64,000 nucleotides of DNA from Manis javanica (taxonomy: Eukaryota; Chordata; Mammalia; Pholidota; Manidae), in assembly GCF_040802235.1 (NCBI RefSeq), contig NC_133164.1:90574302-90638301 (forward strand). The letters are read 5' to 3'. This document shows positions 22,320 to 33,136 of the stretch, one piece after another. The notes below the pieces were generated by a model that was not told where the DNA came from, did no database searches, and saw only the letters and a program-made list of their open reading frames with translations. Positions within the stretch are counted from its first letter, which is position 1. Each line of letters starts with the position of its first letter. The position numbers and the translations under genes are program-made.

Positions 22320-25300
22320 TTATACTCCACATATAAGTGAAATCATTTGGTACTTGACTTACTCTGCCTGGCTTATTTCACTGAGCATAATACCCTCTAG
22401 CTCCATCCATGTTGTTGCAAATGGTAGGATCTGTCTTTTTCTTATGGCTGAGTAATATTCCATTGTGTATATGTACCACATCTTCTTTATCCATTCATCT
22501 ACTGATGGACATTTAGGTTGCTTCCATTTCCTGGCTATTGTAAACAGTGCAGCAATAAACATAGGGGTGCACCTGTCTTTTTCAAACTGGAGTGCTGCAT
22601 TCTTACGGTAAATTCCTAGAAGTGAAATACCTGGGTCAAATGGTATTTCTATTTTGAATATTTTGAGGAACCTCCATACTGCTTATCACAATGGATGGAC
22701 TAACTTACATTCCAACCAGCAGTGTAGGAGGGTTCTCCTTTCTCCACAACCTCACCAACATTTCTTTTTTGTCTTTTTGATGATGGCAATCCTTACTGGT
22801 GTGAGGTGATATCACATTGTGGTTTTAATTTGCATTTCTCTGATGACAAGTGATGTGGAGCATCTTTTCATGTCCCTGTTGGCCATCTGAATTTCTTCTT
22901 TGGAGAAGTGTCTGTTCAGATCCTGTGCTCATTTTTTAATTGGATTATTTGCTTTTTATGTGTTGAGGTGTGTGAGCTCTTTATATATTTTGGATGTCAA
23001 TCCTTTATCAGATCTGTTATATATGAATATATTCTCCCATACTGTAGGATACCTTTTTGTTCTGTTGATGGTGTCCTTTGCTGTACAGAAGTTTTTAGCT
23101 TGACATAGTCCCACGTGTTCATTTTTGCTTTTGTTTCCCTTGCCCGGGGAGATATGTTTTTGAAGAAGTCACTCATGTTTATGTCCATGAGATTTTTGCC
23201 TATGTTTTTTTCTAAGAGTTTTATGGTTTCATGACTTACATTCAGGTCTTTGATCCATTCCGAATTTACTTTTGTGTATAGGGTTAGACAATGATCCAGT
23301 TTCATTCTCTTACATGTAGCCATCCAGTTTTGCCAGCACCATCTGCTGAAGAGACTGTCATTTCCCCATTGTATGTCCATGGTTCCTTTATCGTATATTA
23401 ATTGGCCATATATGTTTGGGTAATGTTTGGAGTCTCTATTCTGTTCCACTGGTCTGTGGTTCTGTTCTTGTGCCAGTACCAAATTGTCTTGATTTCTGTG
23501 GCTTTTTAGTAGTGCTTGAAGTTGGGGAGTGAGATCCCCCCTACTTTATTCTTCCTTCTCATGATTGTATTGGCTTTTTGGGGTCTTTGGTGGTTTCATA
23601 TGATATTTTGAACTACTTTCGTTGAAGACTGCTGTTGGTAATTTGATAGGGATTGCATCGAATCTGTATATTGCTTTGGGCAGGATGGCCATTTTGACAA
23701 TATTAATTCTTCCTAGCCAGGAGCATGGGATGAGTTTCCATTTGTTAGTGTCCTCTTTAATTTCTCTTAAGAGTGTCTTATAATTTTCAGGGTATAGGTC
23801 TTTCACTTCGTTGGTTAGGTTTGTTCCTAGGTATTTTATTCTTTTTGATGCTATTGTGAATGGAATTGTTTTCCTGATTTCTCTTTCTATTAGTTCATTG
23901 CTAGTGTATAGGAAAGCCACAGATTTCTGTGTGTTAATTTTGTATCCTGCAACTTTGCTGAATTCCGATATCAGTTGTAGTAGTTTTGGAGTGGAGTCTT
24001 TAGGGTTTTTTATGTACAATATCATGTCATCTGCAAATAGTGACAGTTTGACTTCTTTATCAATCTGGATTCCTTGTATTTCTTTGTTTTGTCTGATTGC
24101 CATGGCTAGGACCTCCAGTACTATGTTGAATAACAGTGGGCAGAGTGGGCATCCCTGTCCTGTTCCCGATCTCAGAGGAAAAGCTTTCAGCGTCTCGCTG
24201 TTCAGTATGATGTTAGCTGTTGGTTTATCATATATGGCCTTTATTATGTTGAGGTACTTGCCCTCTATCCCCATTTTGCTGAGAGTTTTTATCATGAATT
24301 GATGTTGAATTTTGTCGAATGCTTTTTCAGCATCTATGGGAATGATCATGTGGTTTTTGTCCTTCTTTTTGTTGATGTGGTGCATGATGTTGATTGATTT
24401 TCAAATGTTGTACCATCCTTGCATCCCTGGGATGAATCGCACTTGGTCGTGGTGTATGATCCTTTTGATATATTTTTGAATTTGGTTTGCTAATATTTTT
24501 TGAGTATTTTTGCATCTATGTTCATCAGGGATATTGGTCTGTAGGTTTCTTTTTTGGTGGGGTCTTTGCCTGATTTTGGCATGAGGGTGATGTTGGCTTC
24601 ATAGAATGAGTTTGGGAGTATTCCCTCCTCTTCTATTTTTGGGAAATTTTAAGGAGAATGGGTTTTATGTCTTTTCTGTATGTCTGATAAAATTCTGAGG
24701 TAAATCCATCTGGCATGGGGATTTTGTTCTTGCGTAGTTGTTTGATTACTGATTCAATTTTGTTGCTGGTAATTGGTCTGCTTAGATTTTCTGTTTCTTT
24801 CTGGGTCAGTCTTGGAAGGTTATATTTTTCTTGAAAGTTGTTCATTTCTCCTAGTATTTCCAGCTTGTTAGCATATAGGTTTTTGTAGTATTCTCTAGTA
24901 ATTCTTTGTATTTCTGTGGGGTCCATAGTGATTTTTCCTTTCTCGTTTCTGATTCTGTTGATGTGTGTGGATTCTCTTTTTCTCTTAATAAGTCTGGCTA
25001 GAGGCTTATGTATTTTGTTTATTTTCTCAAAGAACCAGATCTTGGTTTCACTGATTTTTTTCTATTGTTTTATTCTTCTCAATTTTATTTATTTCTTCTC
25101 TGATCTCTATTATGTCCCTCCTTTTGCTGACCTTAGGCCTCATTTGTTCTTCTTTTTGCAATTTCGATAATTGTGACATCAGACTATTCATTTGGGATTG
25201 CTCTTCCTTCTTTAAATATGCCTGGATTACTGTATACTTTCCTCTTAAGACTGCTTTTGCTGCATCCCACAGAAGTTGGGGCTTTGTGTTGTTGTCATTT

Positions 25301-26115
25301 GTTTCGATATACTGCTGGGTCTCCATTTGAATTTGGTCATTGATCCATTGATTATTTAGGAGCATATTGTTAAGCCTCCATGTGTTTGTGGGCCTTTTTC
25401 TTCATACAATTTATTTCTAGTTTTATACCTTTGTGGTCTGAAAAGTTGGTTGGTAGGATATCAATCTTTTGGAATTTACTGAGGCTCTTTTTGTGACCTA
25501 GTATGTGGTCTATTCTGGAGAATGTTCTATGTGCACTTGAGAAGAATGTGTATCCTGTTGCTTTTGGAGGTGGAGTTCTATGGATGTCTATTAGGTCCAT
25601 CTGTTCTAGTGTGTTGTTCAGTGCCTCTGTGTCCTTACTTATTTTCTGTCTTGTGGATCTGTTCTTTGGAGTGAGTGGTGTGTTTAAGTCTCCCAAGATG
25701 AATGCATTGCATTCTATTTCCTCCTTTAGTTCTGTTAGTATTTGTTTCACATATATTGTTGCTCCTGTATTGGGTGCATATATGTTTATAACGGTTATAT
25801 CCTCTTGTTTGCCTGATCCTTTTATCATTACGTAATGTCCTTTTTTATCTGTTGTTACTTTCTTTTTTGTGAAGTCTATTTTGTCTGATACTAGTATTGC
25901 AACACCTGCTTTTTTCTCCCTGTTGTTTGCATGAAATATCTTTTTCCATCCCTTGAATTTTAATCTGTGCATGTCTTTGGGTTTAAGGTGAGTCTCTTGT
26001 AAGCAGCATATAGATGAGTCTTCCTTTTTTATTCATTCTATTAGTCTGTGTCTTTTGATTGGTTCATTCAGTCCATTTACATTTAGGGTGATTATTGAGA
26101 TATATATATAACTTA
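22320..26115 (-). pseudogene. L1-C ORF2, endonuclease and RT, interrupted
   Basis: ORF2p supplies the nuclease and reverse transcriptase for L1 insertion. From the N-terminus: text equivalent to NVNGLNEPIKRHR at about 26070. The endonuclease is 25370-25972 (200 codons; 'INIYAPNTG', 'ILGDLNTPL', 'FSRIDHILGHKK', 'SDHKGIKLE'). The EN-RT linker is 25048-25365. RT pieces are 24633-24926 and 23546-24385. The latter (279 codons) holds 'DAEKAFDKI' and the catalytic FADD at residues 117-120. The C-terminal part is 22997-23482 and 22359-22562. A final TAA sits at 22320-22322, with a premature stop shortly before it. Full family length (about 1,265 codons), but at least five interruptions. Confidence 0.9.
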
Positions 26116-26313
26116 TTGCCGTTTCAGGCTTTAGATTCGTGGTTACCAATGGTTTAAGGTTACCTTCTTTACTACTTTACTGCCTAACTTATCTCACTTA
26201 TTGAACTATTATAAACACAGTCTGATGATTATTTCTCTGTCTTCTTATTCCTCCTCCTCCATTCTTCATATGTTGGGTGTTTTGTTCTGTGCTCTTTTTA
26301 GGAGTGCTCCCAT

Positions 26314-27125
26314 CTAGAGCAGTCCCTCTGAAATACCCTGTAGAGGTGGTTTGTCAGAGGCAAGTTCCCTCAACTTTTGCTTGTCTGGGAATTGTTTAAT
26401 CCTTCCTTCATATTTAAATGATAATCATTTTGGATACAGTATCCTTGGTTCCAGGCCCTTCTGTTTCAGTGCATTCAATATATCATGCCATTCTCTTCTG
26501 GCCTGTAAGGTTTCTGTTGAGAAGTCTGATGATAGCCTGATGGGATTTCCTTTGTAGGTGACCTTTTTTCTCTCTCTGTTTGCCTTTAATACTCTGTCCT
26601 TCTCCTTGATCTTTGCCATTTCAATTATTATGTGTCGTGGTGGTGTCCACTTTGGGTCCCTTCTCTTGGGAGTTCTGTGTGCTTCCATAGTCTGAGCAAC
26701 TATTTCCTCCCCCAGTCTGGGGAAGTTCTCTGCAATTATTTCTTCAAAGACATTTTCTATCCCTTTTTCTCTCTCTTCTTTTTCTGGATATCCCTATCAT
26801 GTGGATATTGTTCTGTTAATATTGTGTCATTCCTGGATATCTTTTTATTTCTCTCTGCATCAGCTTCTATGCATTCCTGTTCTCTGCTTTCTATTCCATC
26901 AGTTGCCTCTTGCATCTTATCCATTCTGCTTATAAATCCTTCCAGAGATTCTTTCATTTCTGTAATCTCCCTCTGGATGTCATCTCTTAGCTCTTGTATA
27001 GTTCTCTGCAACTCTGTCAGCATGTTTATGATTTTTATTTTGAATTCTTTTTTAGGGAGACTGGTTAGGTCTGTCTCTGAAGATCGTCTCTCAGGGTTTG
27101 TCTGAACTATTTTGGACTGGACTGA
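26314..27125 (-). pseudogene. L1-C ORF1, interrupted
   Basis: RNA-binding ORF1p remnant. 26757-27023 (88 codons) is heptad-patterned coiled coil (MLTELQRTIQELRDDIQREI...). 26425-26688 (87 codons) covers the RRM end and C-terminal domain (REWHDILNALKQKG, PRILYP). The stop TAG lies at 26314-26316 after GIxxGLL. The start ATG used in L1-A and L1-B appears lost, so the 5' limit is approximate. At least two frame breaks. Confidence 0.82.
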
Positions 27126-28401
27126 ATTTTTTTACCTTTTTATAGTGATAGTGGTGGCTGTAGGCAGGTTGCAGGTGTGTCAGCTGGGAGAAGAAAGTCC
27201 TTTCCTGCTTGCTGGATGCCTTGTCTTTCTCCATTGCCTGTGTTGGTTACCCATACTCCTGGAGCAGCCACTGGGTTAATCCCCTAAGCTGCTATGGGCG
27301 GGGTCTCAGTCAGAGCAGCGTGGAGCCCTGCGGGGAGTGGCAGGCATGCCAGGTGGACTCTTCCGCAATAGCAGCACCCCTGCCAGGCAGCTGTGTGCCA
27401 GAAGTGGCCTTTGGGTCTGGCCTGGGTGGCTGTGTGTTGGGCTGGGATTCCAGTCAGCTGCTGGGAGCGCAGCTGCTCCCTCTGGCTCTGGTGCAGGTGC
27501 ACGTGGGCCTCTCCTGTGCCCCTCTGGTGCTGCCGTCACTGGCACGCGTGGGCCGCTCCGGGGCCGCTCGGTCACTGTTGCTGTGGGCTTACCCGGACCT
27601 CTACCGGGCTCCTCTGGTGCCACTGCCAGTGGCGTGCGTGGGCTGCTCCCTGGCTGCTCATTTGCTGCCACAGTGGGCTCACAGGAGCTACTACTGGTCC
27701 CCTGTGGCACTGCCTGTGCACGTGGGCTGCTCCCAGTCTCCTGCAGCACTGCTGCCCCCGGCGCATGCTGCCACTCTACCACTACTGGGCTGGTGTGTCG
27801 TGGTCCATGCCAGTTGGAGGAACGACTGGCAGGCTCCTTTAGTGCCATGAGGGGCTTCAGAGCTGTGCTGCTGCCCAGGGGCTTAGGGTGCCTAAAGTTT
27901 TCTGGGATTCCCAGCTGATGGCTAAGTGTGCCAGGATGACTTCATCCAGCCGTGGGGTCCCTGTCTCTTTAAGACTTGCAAAAAGTACTTGCTTTTCTTT
28001 TGTCTCAGTGGCCCCAGTTGTGGGGACCTGCCTGCAGGTTTTGTTTTTCCGTTTCTCTAATATCCAGCAGCCCATGCACCTTGTGTCCACGCTCTGGGTG
28101 CGTATTTCTAAAGCTGGTTGTTTAGCCATCCTGGGCTTTCACTCCCTCCCCATTCCCACTCCTTTCTTCCCGCCGGGTTCTGGGGTGGGGGAGCATTTGG
28201 GTCCCGCCTGGTCATGGCTTGTATCTTACCCCCTTTGTGTGATGTTGAGTTCTCACAGATGTAGATGTATCCTGGCTGTTGTACTGTATCCACTGGTGTC
28301 TCTTTTAGGAATAGTGTGTTTATTGTATTTTCATAAATATATATGTTATTGGGAGGAGATTTCCACTGAACTACTCACGCCGCCATCTTCCCTTGATCCT
28401 G
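27126..28401 (-). promoter_or_regulatory. L1-C 5' UTR with GC-rich, monomer-like promoter
   Basis: GC- and CpG-rich between about 27260 and 28000 while the surrounding DNA is AT-rich. On the plus strand, units beginning 'cgtgggc' recur at 27547, 27637 and 27721 (84-90 bp apart), with a partial unit at 27502, suggesting short promoter monomers. Long overlapping open frames on both strands (for example 27209-27850 and 27306-27848) are GC-driven artefacts. L1 5' UTRs carry internal sense and sometimes antisense promoters; activity here is not known. Confidence 0.72.
28380..28389 (-). promoter_or_regulatory. YY1-type site at the L1-C 5' edge
   Basis: The minus strand reads AAGATGGCGG within the first ~25 bases of the element. 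A YY1 site at this place is known to set the L1 transcription start. L1-B has the variant AAGATGGTGG at 30542-30551, possibly CpG decay. Confidence 0.65.
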
Positions 28402-28540
28402 GGGTCGTATTTTTTAATCCATTCAGTGACTCTATGTCTTTTGATTGGTGCATTCATACTATTTACATTTAGGGTACTTATTGACATGTGTGTATTTATT
28501 GCCATTGCAGGCTTTTGATTTGTGGTTACCAAAGTTTCAA
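28402..28540 (-). pseudogene. N-terminal end of L1-B ORF2
   Basis: The minus-strand translation gives 'NAPIKRHRVTEWIKK', the start of the L1 endonuclease. It continues in L1-B at 22001 and below. This split proves that L1-C sits inside L1-B. Confidence 0.82.
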
Positions 28541-28721
28541 GGGTAATTCCCTTACTATCTAACAGTCTAATTTAACTCACTTCGTGTGATATTACAAACA
28601 CAACCTAAAGGTTCTTTCCTCGTTTTTCTTCTTCCTCCATTCTTTGTATGTTATGAATCATAGTCTGTGCTCTTTGTCTATCCATTGGGTGACATCTGTT
28701 TAGCCTTAGGAATACTTCCAT

Positions 28722-29619
28722 CTATAGGAGTACCTGCAAAATGCACTGTAAAGATGGTTTGTAGAAGGTAAATTCTCTCAACTGTTTCTTATCTGAAAAT
28801 TATTTAGTCACTCCTTCAAATATAATAACCTTGCCAGGTATAATATTCTTGGTTCAAGGCCCTTCTGCTTCATTGCATTAAATATATTATGACACTCCCT
28901 TCTGGCCTGTAAGGTTTCTGTTGAGAAGTCTGATGATTGCCTGATGGGTTTTCCTTTGTATGTGATCTTTTCTCTCTCTCTAACTGCTTTTAAGTCTGTC
29001 TTTATCTTTGATCTTTGCCATTTTAATTATTATATGTGTTGTTGTTCTCCTTGGGTCCTTTGTGTTGGGAGATTTGTGGGCTTCCATGGACTGATTGTAC
29101 TGTATCCACTGGTGTCTTTCTCTACATTGTATCTTATAGAAGCATTTCCTTCCCTACCTTGGGGAACTTTTCAGCAATTATTTCTTCAAAGACACTTTCT
29201 ATCCCTTTTCTCTCTCTTCTCCTTCTGGTACGCCTATAATGCGAATATTGTTCCATCTGGATTGGTCACAGTTCTTTCAATGTTCTTTCATTCTTAGATA
29301 TTTTTTCTATTTGTGCCTCAGTTTCTTTGTATTCCTCCTCTCTAATTTGTATTACACTTACTGTCTCTTCTACTACATCTAATCTGCTTTTAAATCCCTC
29401 CTTTGTATGTTTCATTTCAGATATGGAATTTCTTTATGATTGAATGTCCTACTTAAATTAGTTCATGAGTTCTTGATTATTTTTCTGTGCCTACATAAGC
29501 ATGTTTATGATTTTTATTTTGAACTCTCTTTCAGGTATATTGGTGACTTCAGTTTCATTAGGCCCTTTTTCTGGGGTTTGTGAGATTTTGGTCTGAACCA
29601 TGTTCTTCTGACGTTTCAT
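28722..29619 (-). pseudogene. L1-B ORF1 with a 47-bp foreign patch
   Basis: The start ATG (minus) lies at 29617-29619 and opens 'MKRQKNMVQTKISQTPEKG', homologous to the L1-A ORF1 start. The coiled-coil part follows with stops. The RRM/C-terminal part is at 28722-29090, ending TAG at 28722-28724 after PSLQCILQVLL. A 47-bp insertion (29095-29141) not found in L1-C or L1-A ORF1 shifts the frame. The gene is dead. Confidence 0.83.
29095..29141. other. Templated insertion assembled from two local sources
   Basis: 29095-29117 is identical to 28279-28301 (23 bp, L1-C 5' UTR). 29118-29141 is identical to 30564-30587 (24 bp, spanning the L1-B 5' junction, its TSD and 6 bases of L1M flank). The two copies abut with no extra bases, and both are in direct orientation. 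The homologous place in L1-C ORF1 (near 26698) has neither segment. Confidence 0.85.
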
Positions 29620-30565
29620 AATTCTGTGTGGTTCCCACTAGTGCCCAGAAGTTCCAGTCTCTGAAGCTGCTCAGCGCCTAGAGGGAGGCTGGGGGTGGTA
29701 GAGGAGTGGAGCTGGTGCCTGGGGGGAGGAAAGATCTGTTTCCTGATTCCCGTCTGGTGCCTGTCTGAAGTGTCAGAGCCAGTGGGCCAAGCATGCAGGT
29801 ATAAGCCTCTGTTCTTAGCGTCTATAGCCGTTGTAGGCTGAACCTCCTTCTGGCTGGCCTCATGCCAGCGCAGTGATTGCTGGTTTGCGATCCAGTGCCA
29901 GCAGGCTAGGAGGAAGGCGCAGCAGGCTGTGTGTCACACTGGGGGCCTTGGAGCTGAGTAGGCAGCCAGGGGGATGGGCTGCCTGAAGCTCCTCAAAGTT
30001 CCCAACCAGCTGAACAAAGCACCCCCAGACAACCTTGTCCAGCTCTCCCCTCCGCTGCGCAGCAAGCTCTGTTCAAACCCTGCTCCATCAGCAGCCCTCT
30101 TGCTGCTAGGAAGCTTCTCAAACCGCCTGCCTTTCTTTGTGTCAGAGCAGCTGGCTGAGGATCCCCTCCTCCACAAATGGCCACAATGTGTGTCAAGCAT
30201 TCCACCTGTCTGAGCTCCTCAACGTCCAGAGCACCACACAGTTTAGGTTTCTGCTCCCAAAGCTGACCTCCAGGGCTGGGTGTTCAGCAGTTCTAGGCTT
30301 CCACCCCCTCCACTGCTCCAGTTCTCTCCCTCCCACCAGTGAGCTGGGGTGAGGGAAGGGCTTGGGTCCCATCCAGTAAAGGCTTTTGTATGGTACCCTG
30401 AGGTCTGCTCTGTTCGTGAGGTCTGCATGCAGTTTGGTTCAGCCTTTTTTCTTGTTGCTGTTTTAGGGTTAGTTGTAGCAATTAACTATATTTTCATACT
30501 ATTTGTGGTTCTGGGAGGAATTCTTCATCTCACCTCTCATGCCACCATCTTGAATCTCTCTCCTT
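29620..30565 (-). promoter_or_regulatory. L1-B 5' UTR
   Basis: A moderately GC-rich 5' UTR ending at the 'ccaccatctt' edge next to the TSD. It is closer in text to L1-A than to L1-C (shared C-rich tract and GC-rich middle), and lacks the L1-C monomers. Short open frames on both strands are not genes. Confidence 0.7.
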
Positions 30566-31190
30566 CTCTACATTGTATCTTATAGAAATATTTCATTTAG
30601 TTTTATTGCTATCATTCCATTGTATGGATATACCACCTTTTTTTTATCCATTCACCTGCTGTTGGACATTTGGATTCTTTCCACTTTTTGGGTATTATGA
30701 ATAATGCTGCTATGAATATTTACATAAGCTTACTATATGGGTATATTTTGTTTTTTGGGGGTATATACCTAGGAGTGGAATTATTGGGTCATATGGTACT
30801 TTCATGTTAACTTTTTAAGAACCTATCAAATTTTTCCAAAGTGGCTGCACCATTTCACATTCCCACAAGTATGTGTGAGGGTTCTAATTTCTCTTATCTC
30901 CTCACCAGCACTTGTTGTTGTCAGTTTTTATTACAGCTACTGTAGAGGGTGTGAAGAGCTTTCTCACTGATTCTGATTTGCATGTTGCTAATGACTAATG
31001 ATGTTGAGCATCTTTCCATGCTTTTGGTGACCACTTAAATTTTTTCTTTGGTAAAACGTCTATTCAATTACTTTGCCCATTTTAAATTGGATTGTTAGTC
31101 TTATTATTGAGTTTAATAAGAGCTCTCTCTCTATATACCAAATACAAGTCCTTTATCAGATATAATATTTGCAAATCTTTTTTCCCCCAG
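30566..31190 (-). repeat. Old L1M ORF2 3' part, right of the nested insertion (with right TSD)
   Basis: The first 16 bases are the L1-B TSD. The sequence then continues the L1M complement: 'gctatcattccattgtatgg', 'ggacatttggattctttcca', 'acctaggagtggaattattg', 'gtggctgcaccatttcacat', 'ctaatgatgttgagcatctt'. It ends near 31190 in a T-run. Together with 17930-18249 it forms one decayed element. Confidence 0.85.
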
Positions 31191-31708
31191 ATACATATTT
31201 ATTTTCTGACACAGTATTTTAAAAAGAGATACAAACTTCAAAGTGATGTTTCCTTGCGGTATACTAACAGACCAATCACCATTCACATTTTTTCAAAGTA
31301 TTTTATTAGAACCTTTAAAAAGCAACTTTTAACTTTTATTGTATAATACTTGAAAAATGTAGATTAGTATAAAACATGGTAGTAAATTCCAGAAATAATT
31401 CAGTAACATTTTTTTGCTTACAGCCTTTGGTTCTCTCTATGAACATACATAGCATTTATTTTTAAAACTTAAATGGGGCTATTTAAATAATATAAACATT
31501 AGCCTCTCATTATTTCAGCTCTTGGCTGACAAGCAAGACACATAAATTTCTCAATGATTTAAACAGAAAATTAGTTTATTAAAAAAACGGTTGGGTATGC
31601 CTAGTGTGAGTGATAGAGGAATAGTGAAAGTTTCTTCTCTTTAGGGTAAGGCAGGGAGGGATAGGTACTGGAATTGTTTTGGAAAATACTGGAAAAACCT
31701 GGACTGGA
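31191..31708. other. Unassigned AT-rich sequence
   Basis: Nothing recognised; no coherent open frame beyond the AT-rich 31092-31346 shadow. Confidence 0.5.
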
Positions 31709-32088
31709 TCACTGATGGAAGAAGCAAGCACGCACTCGGAGGTCTTGGACTGTTGAGGCTTTATTTCACACTGGCGGGCTCAGAGGGGAGTAATCTCCCA
31801 AAGTCTGAATCCTGAACAAAGGCAAATGAAGCAATATATATCTTTCTGCTTCTGTATCTGTAACATTCCTACAAATAAATATGTAACGAAATAAATATGT
31901 TTGCAAGCGAGCAGGCAAAGGGGAGTGAATTTAGGGAGTAAGTGCCTGGCAGAGTGCGGAGTGAAGGGGAGGGGGAAGTTAAGGGAGTTTCTGCTAAGAC
32001 GTCTTTGCTAAGAAGAGCAACAGAAGGAAGCCACCTGGATTAGGCTGCTGTCCTTGTAAATTGTGTCCTTCTAAATTTTTCCTTATCA
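31709..32088 (-). repeat. Probable antisense LTR next to the CpG island
   Basis: On the minus strand a TATA-like tatatat (about 31837) precedes, by about 75 bases, an AATAAA signal (plus tttatt at about 31762). A short U5-like CT-rich segment follows, ending near a CA (plus-strand tgatgg at 31709). This is LTR layout (U3-R-U5). The element may extend further right. No internal retroviral sequence adjoins it, so it would be a solo LTR. The exact 5' boundary and TSD were not established. Confidence 0.45.
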
Positions 32089-32881
32089 GAACTAGTGTGG
32101 AGGAGTGTTTCCCAAAGGGCACAGTGGAAGAGCCCCTCTGAGGGCATTTTCCTACAGACACTTCCCCAAACAATCCCTATTTTGCAGGGTCCCTCGAGTT
32201 TTTGTCCCCCGAGGTCTACCTACTTCTTTCGGGGTGCCGGTCTGTGGTCTCCCTCTCACCGCCCACCCTGGATCGTGGGCCTCCTACATCCCCGACACCT
32301 GGCTCAGGGCTCAGCAAGGCATCACGAATGCACCTCGACAGCCCTTCAGCTCTAGGTCCGCCTTGGCCGCTTTAGGGCTGCTGTACGGGTCGGGAGCAGC
32401 TTCATGCTCGACCAGGGACGATCTGAGGCCTTCCCTGGCGCAGTGAGTGCACCTCCACTTCCCCTTACCCCAGGAGTCATTGCCCGAGTGTTATTTTACT
32501 TGCTGCGGCAGTCTCTTTATCGGTGGTTCAGGTGGGCACCGCCCGGTCCGGACGGCAGGGCCGAGCCCTCGTGGACAAGCCTCCCGTCCGGGGCCTTCCC
32601 CTCGGTTCCACGCCGCCCCGCGCCTCAGGCAGGCAGGGTAGTGTCCTCGAAACACCGTTAAGTCCAGCGCCGGGACGGAAGTGCCTCTGGGCTTTGTGGA
32701 ACAGGGGAGGTTGGGGGCGGCGCTTCCGGTGAGCGCCCGGCGCCTCGGCTAGCCCCGCGCAGCCGCACCGGCGGCCGCACGCCGCGCGCTGTGACGACCT
32801 CGCCCTAGAGGCCTGCGCGGGCGCCCTGCAGCCCGGCCCGCCGCGGCGAGGCGGTCCCGAGCGAGTGGCAGAGGCGGCAGC

Positions 32882-32902
32882 ATGCGGTGCGGTTCCGAGT
32901 AG
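32882..32902 (+). CDS. Six-codon upstream ORF in the predicted exon 1
   Basis: ATG CGG TGC GGT TCC GAG TAG. The context gcagcATGc has A at -3 relative to none of the strongest Kozak forms (position -3 is a 'g', +4 is 'c'), so initiation would be moderate. If the exon is 5' UTR, this minimal uORF could tune translation of the downstream protein. It makes no folded product. Confidence 0.4.
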   Translation: MRCGSE

Positions 32903-33112
32903 CGCGCCGAGCCCGCGAGGCCCGGCGCGGAGGCGGGGGAGGGCGCGGCGGAGGCGGGGCCCGCGTCGTGCCCGCCCGCTCGCCCGCCCGCCAGGGGAGC
33001 CGGCGGCAGTGGCCGAGAAGGCTGCGCGGCGGACGGTGGCCCCATATTAGCACCGCGCTGCGGCCCCCGGGACTGTGCCGCGACCGCCGGGGCCGGCCCG
33101 GAGGAGCGCCCG

Positions 33113-33136
33113 CGCCGCCGCCGCCGCCGCCGCCGC
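33113..33136 (+). repeat. (GCC)n trinucleotide repeat just upstream of the donor
   Basis: About eight GCC units end roughly 12 bases before the exon-intron junction. GCC/CGG runs in 5' UTRs tend to be length-variable. Here it is short and pure. Confidence 0.85.

Larger units (their letters stand above)
22002..28401 (-). mobile_element. L1-C: full-length minus-strand L1 nested in L1-B
   Basis: About 6.4 kb with 3' UTR, ORF2, ORF1 and a GC-rich 5' UTR ending in the canonical 'gccgccatcttccc' 5' edge. The flanking duplication is imperfect: gggtctttatttttt at 21985-21999 and gggtcgtatttttt at 28402-28415. The L1-B reading frame resumes exactly after it. The T-run at 21994-22001 is the A-tail. 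Reading frames are interrupted but long pieces survive. Confidence 0.92.
18316..30565 (-). mobile_element. L1-B: near full-length minus-strand L1, split by L1-C
   Basis: The 3' UTR (18316-18651), ORF2 (18652-22001 then 28402-28540), ORF1 (28722-29619) and 5' UTR (29620-30565) are all in minus orientation. The L1-B portions total about 5.85 kb. The 16-bp TSD (18234-18249 / 30566-30581) flanks the whole. L1-C interrupts ORF2 near its N-terminus. Numerous stops make it inactive. It is older than L1-C by nesting and younger than its L1M host. Confidence 0.9.

Noticed and set aside
23811-24302. 163-codon plus-strand frame, hydrophobic
   Set aside because: It is the antisense of L1-C reverse transcriptase. 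T-rich complement of A-rich L1 coding sequence yields false membrane-like proteins; the same holds for 26632-27105 and 21024-21290.
27209-27918. Long overlapping open frames of 149-213 codons on both strands
   Set aside because: They lie in the GC-rich 5' UTR of L1-C, occur in several frames at once on both strands, and have repeat-derived low-complexity composition. They are not genes.
31705-32323. Possible 4-bp TSD 'tcac' that would extend the antisense LTR to about 32319
   Set aside because: Four bases match easily by chance, and the sequence from 32180 on has CpG-island character rather than LTR layout. The shorter LTR limit was kept.
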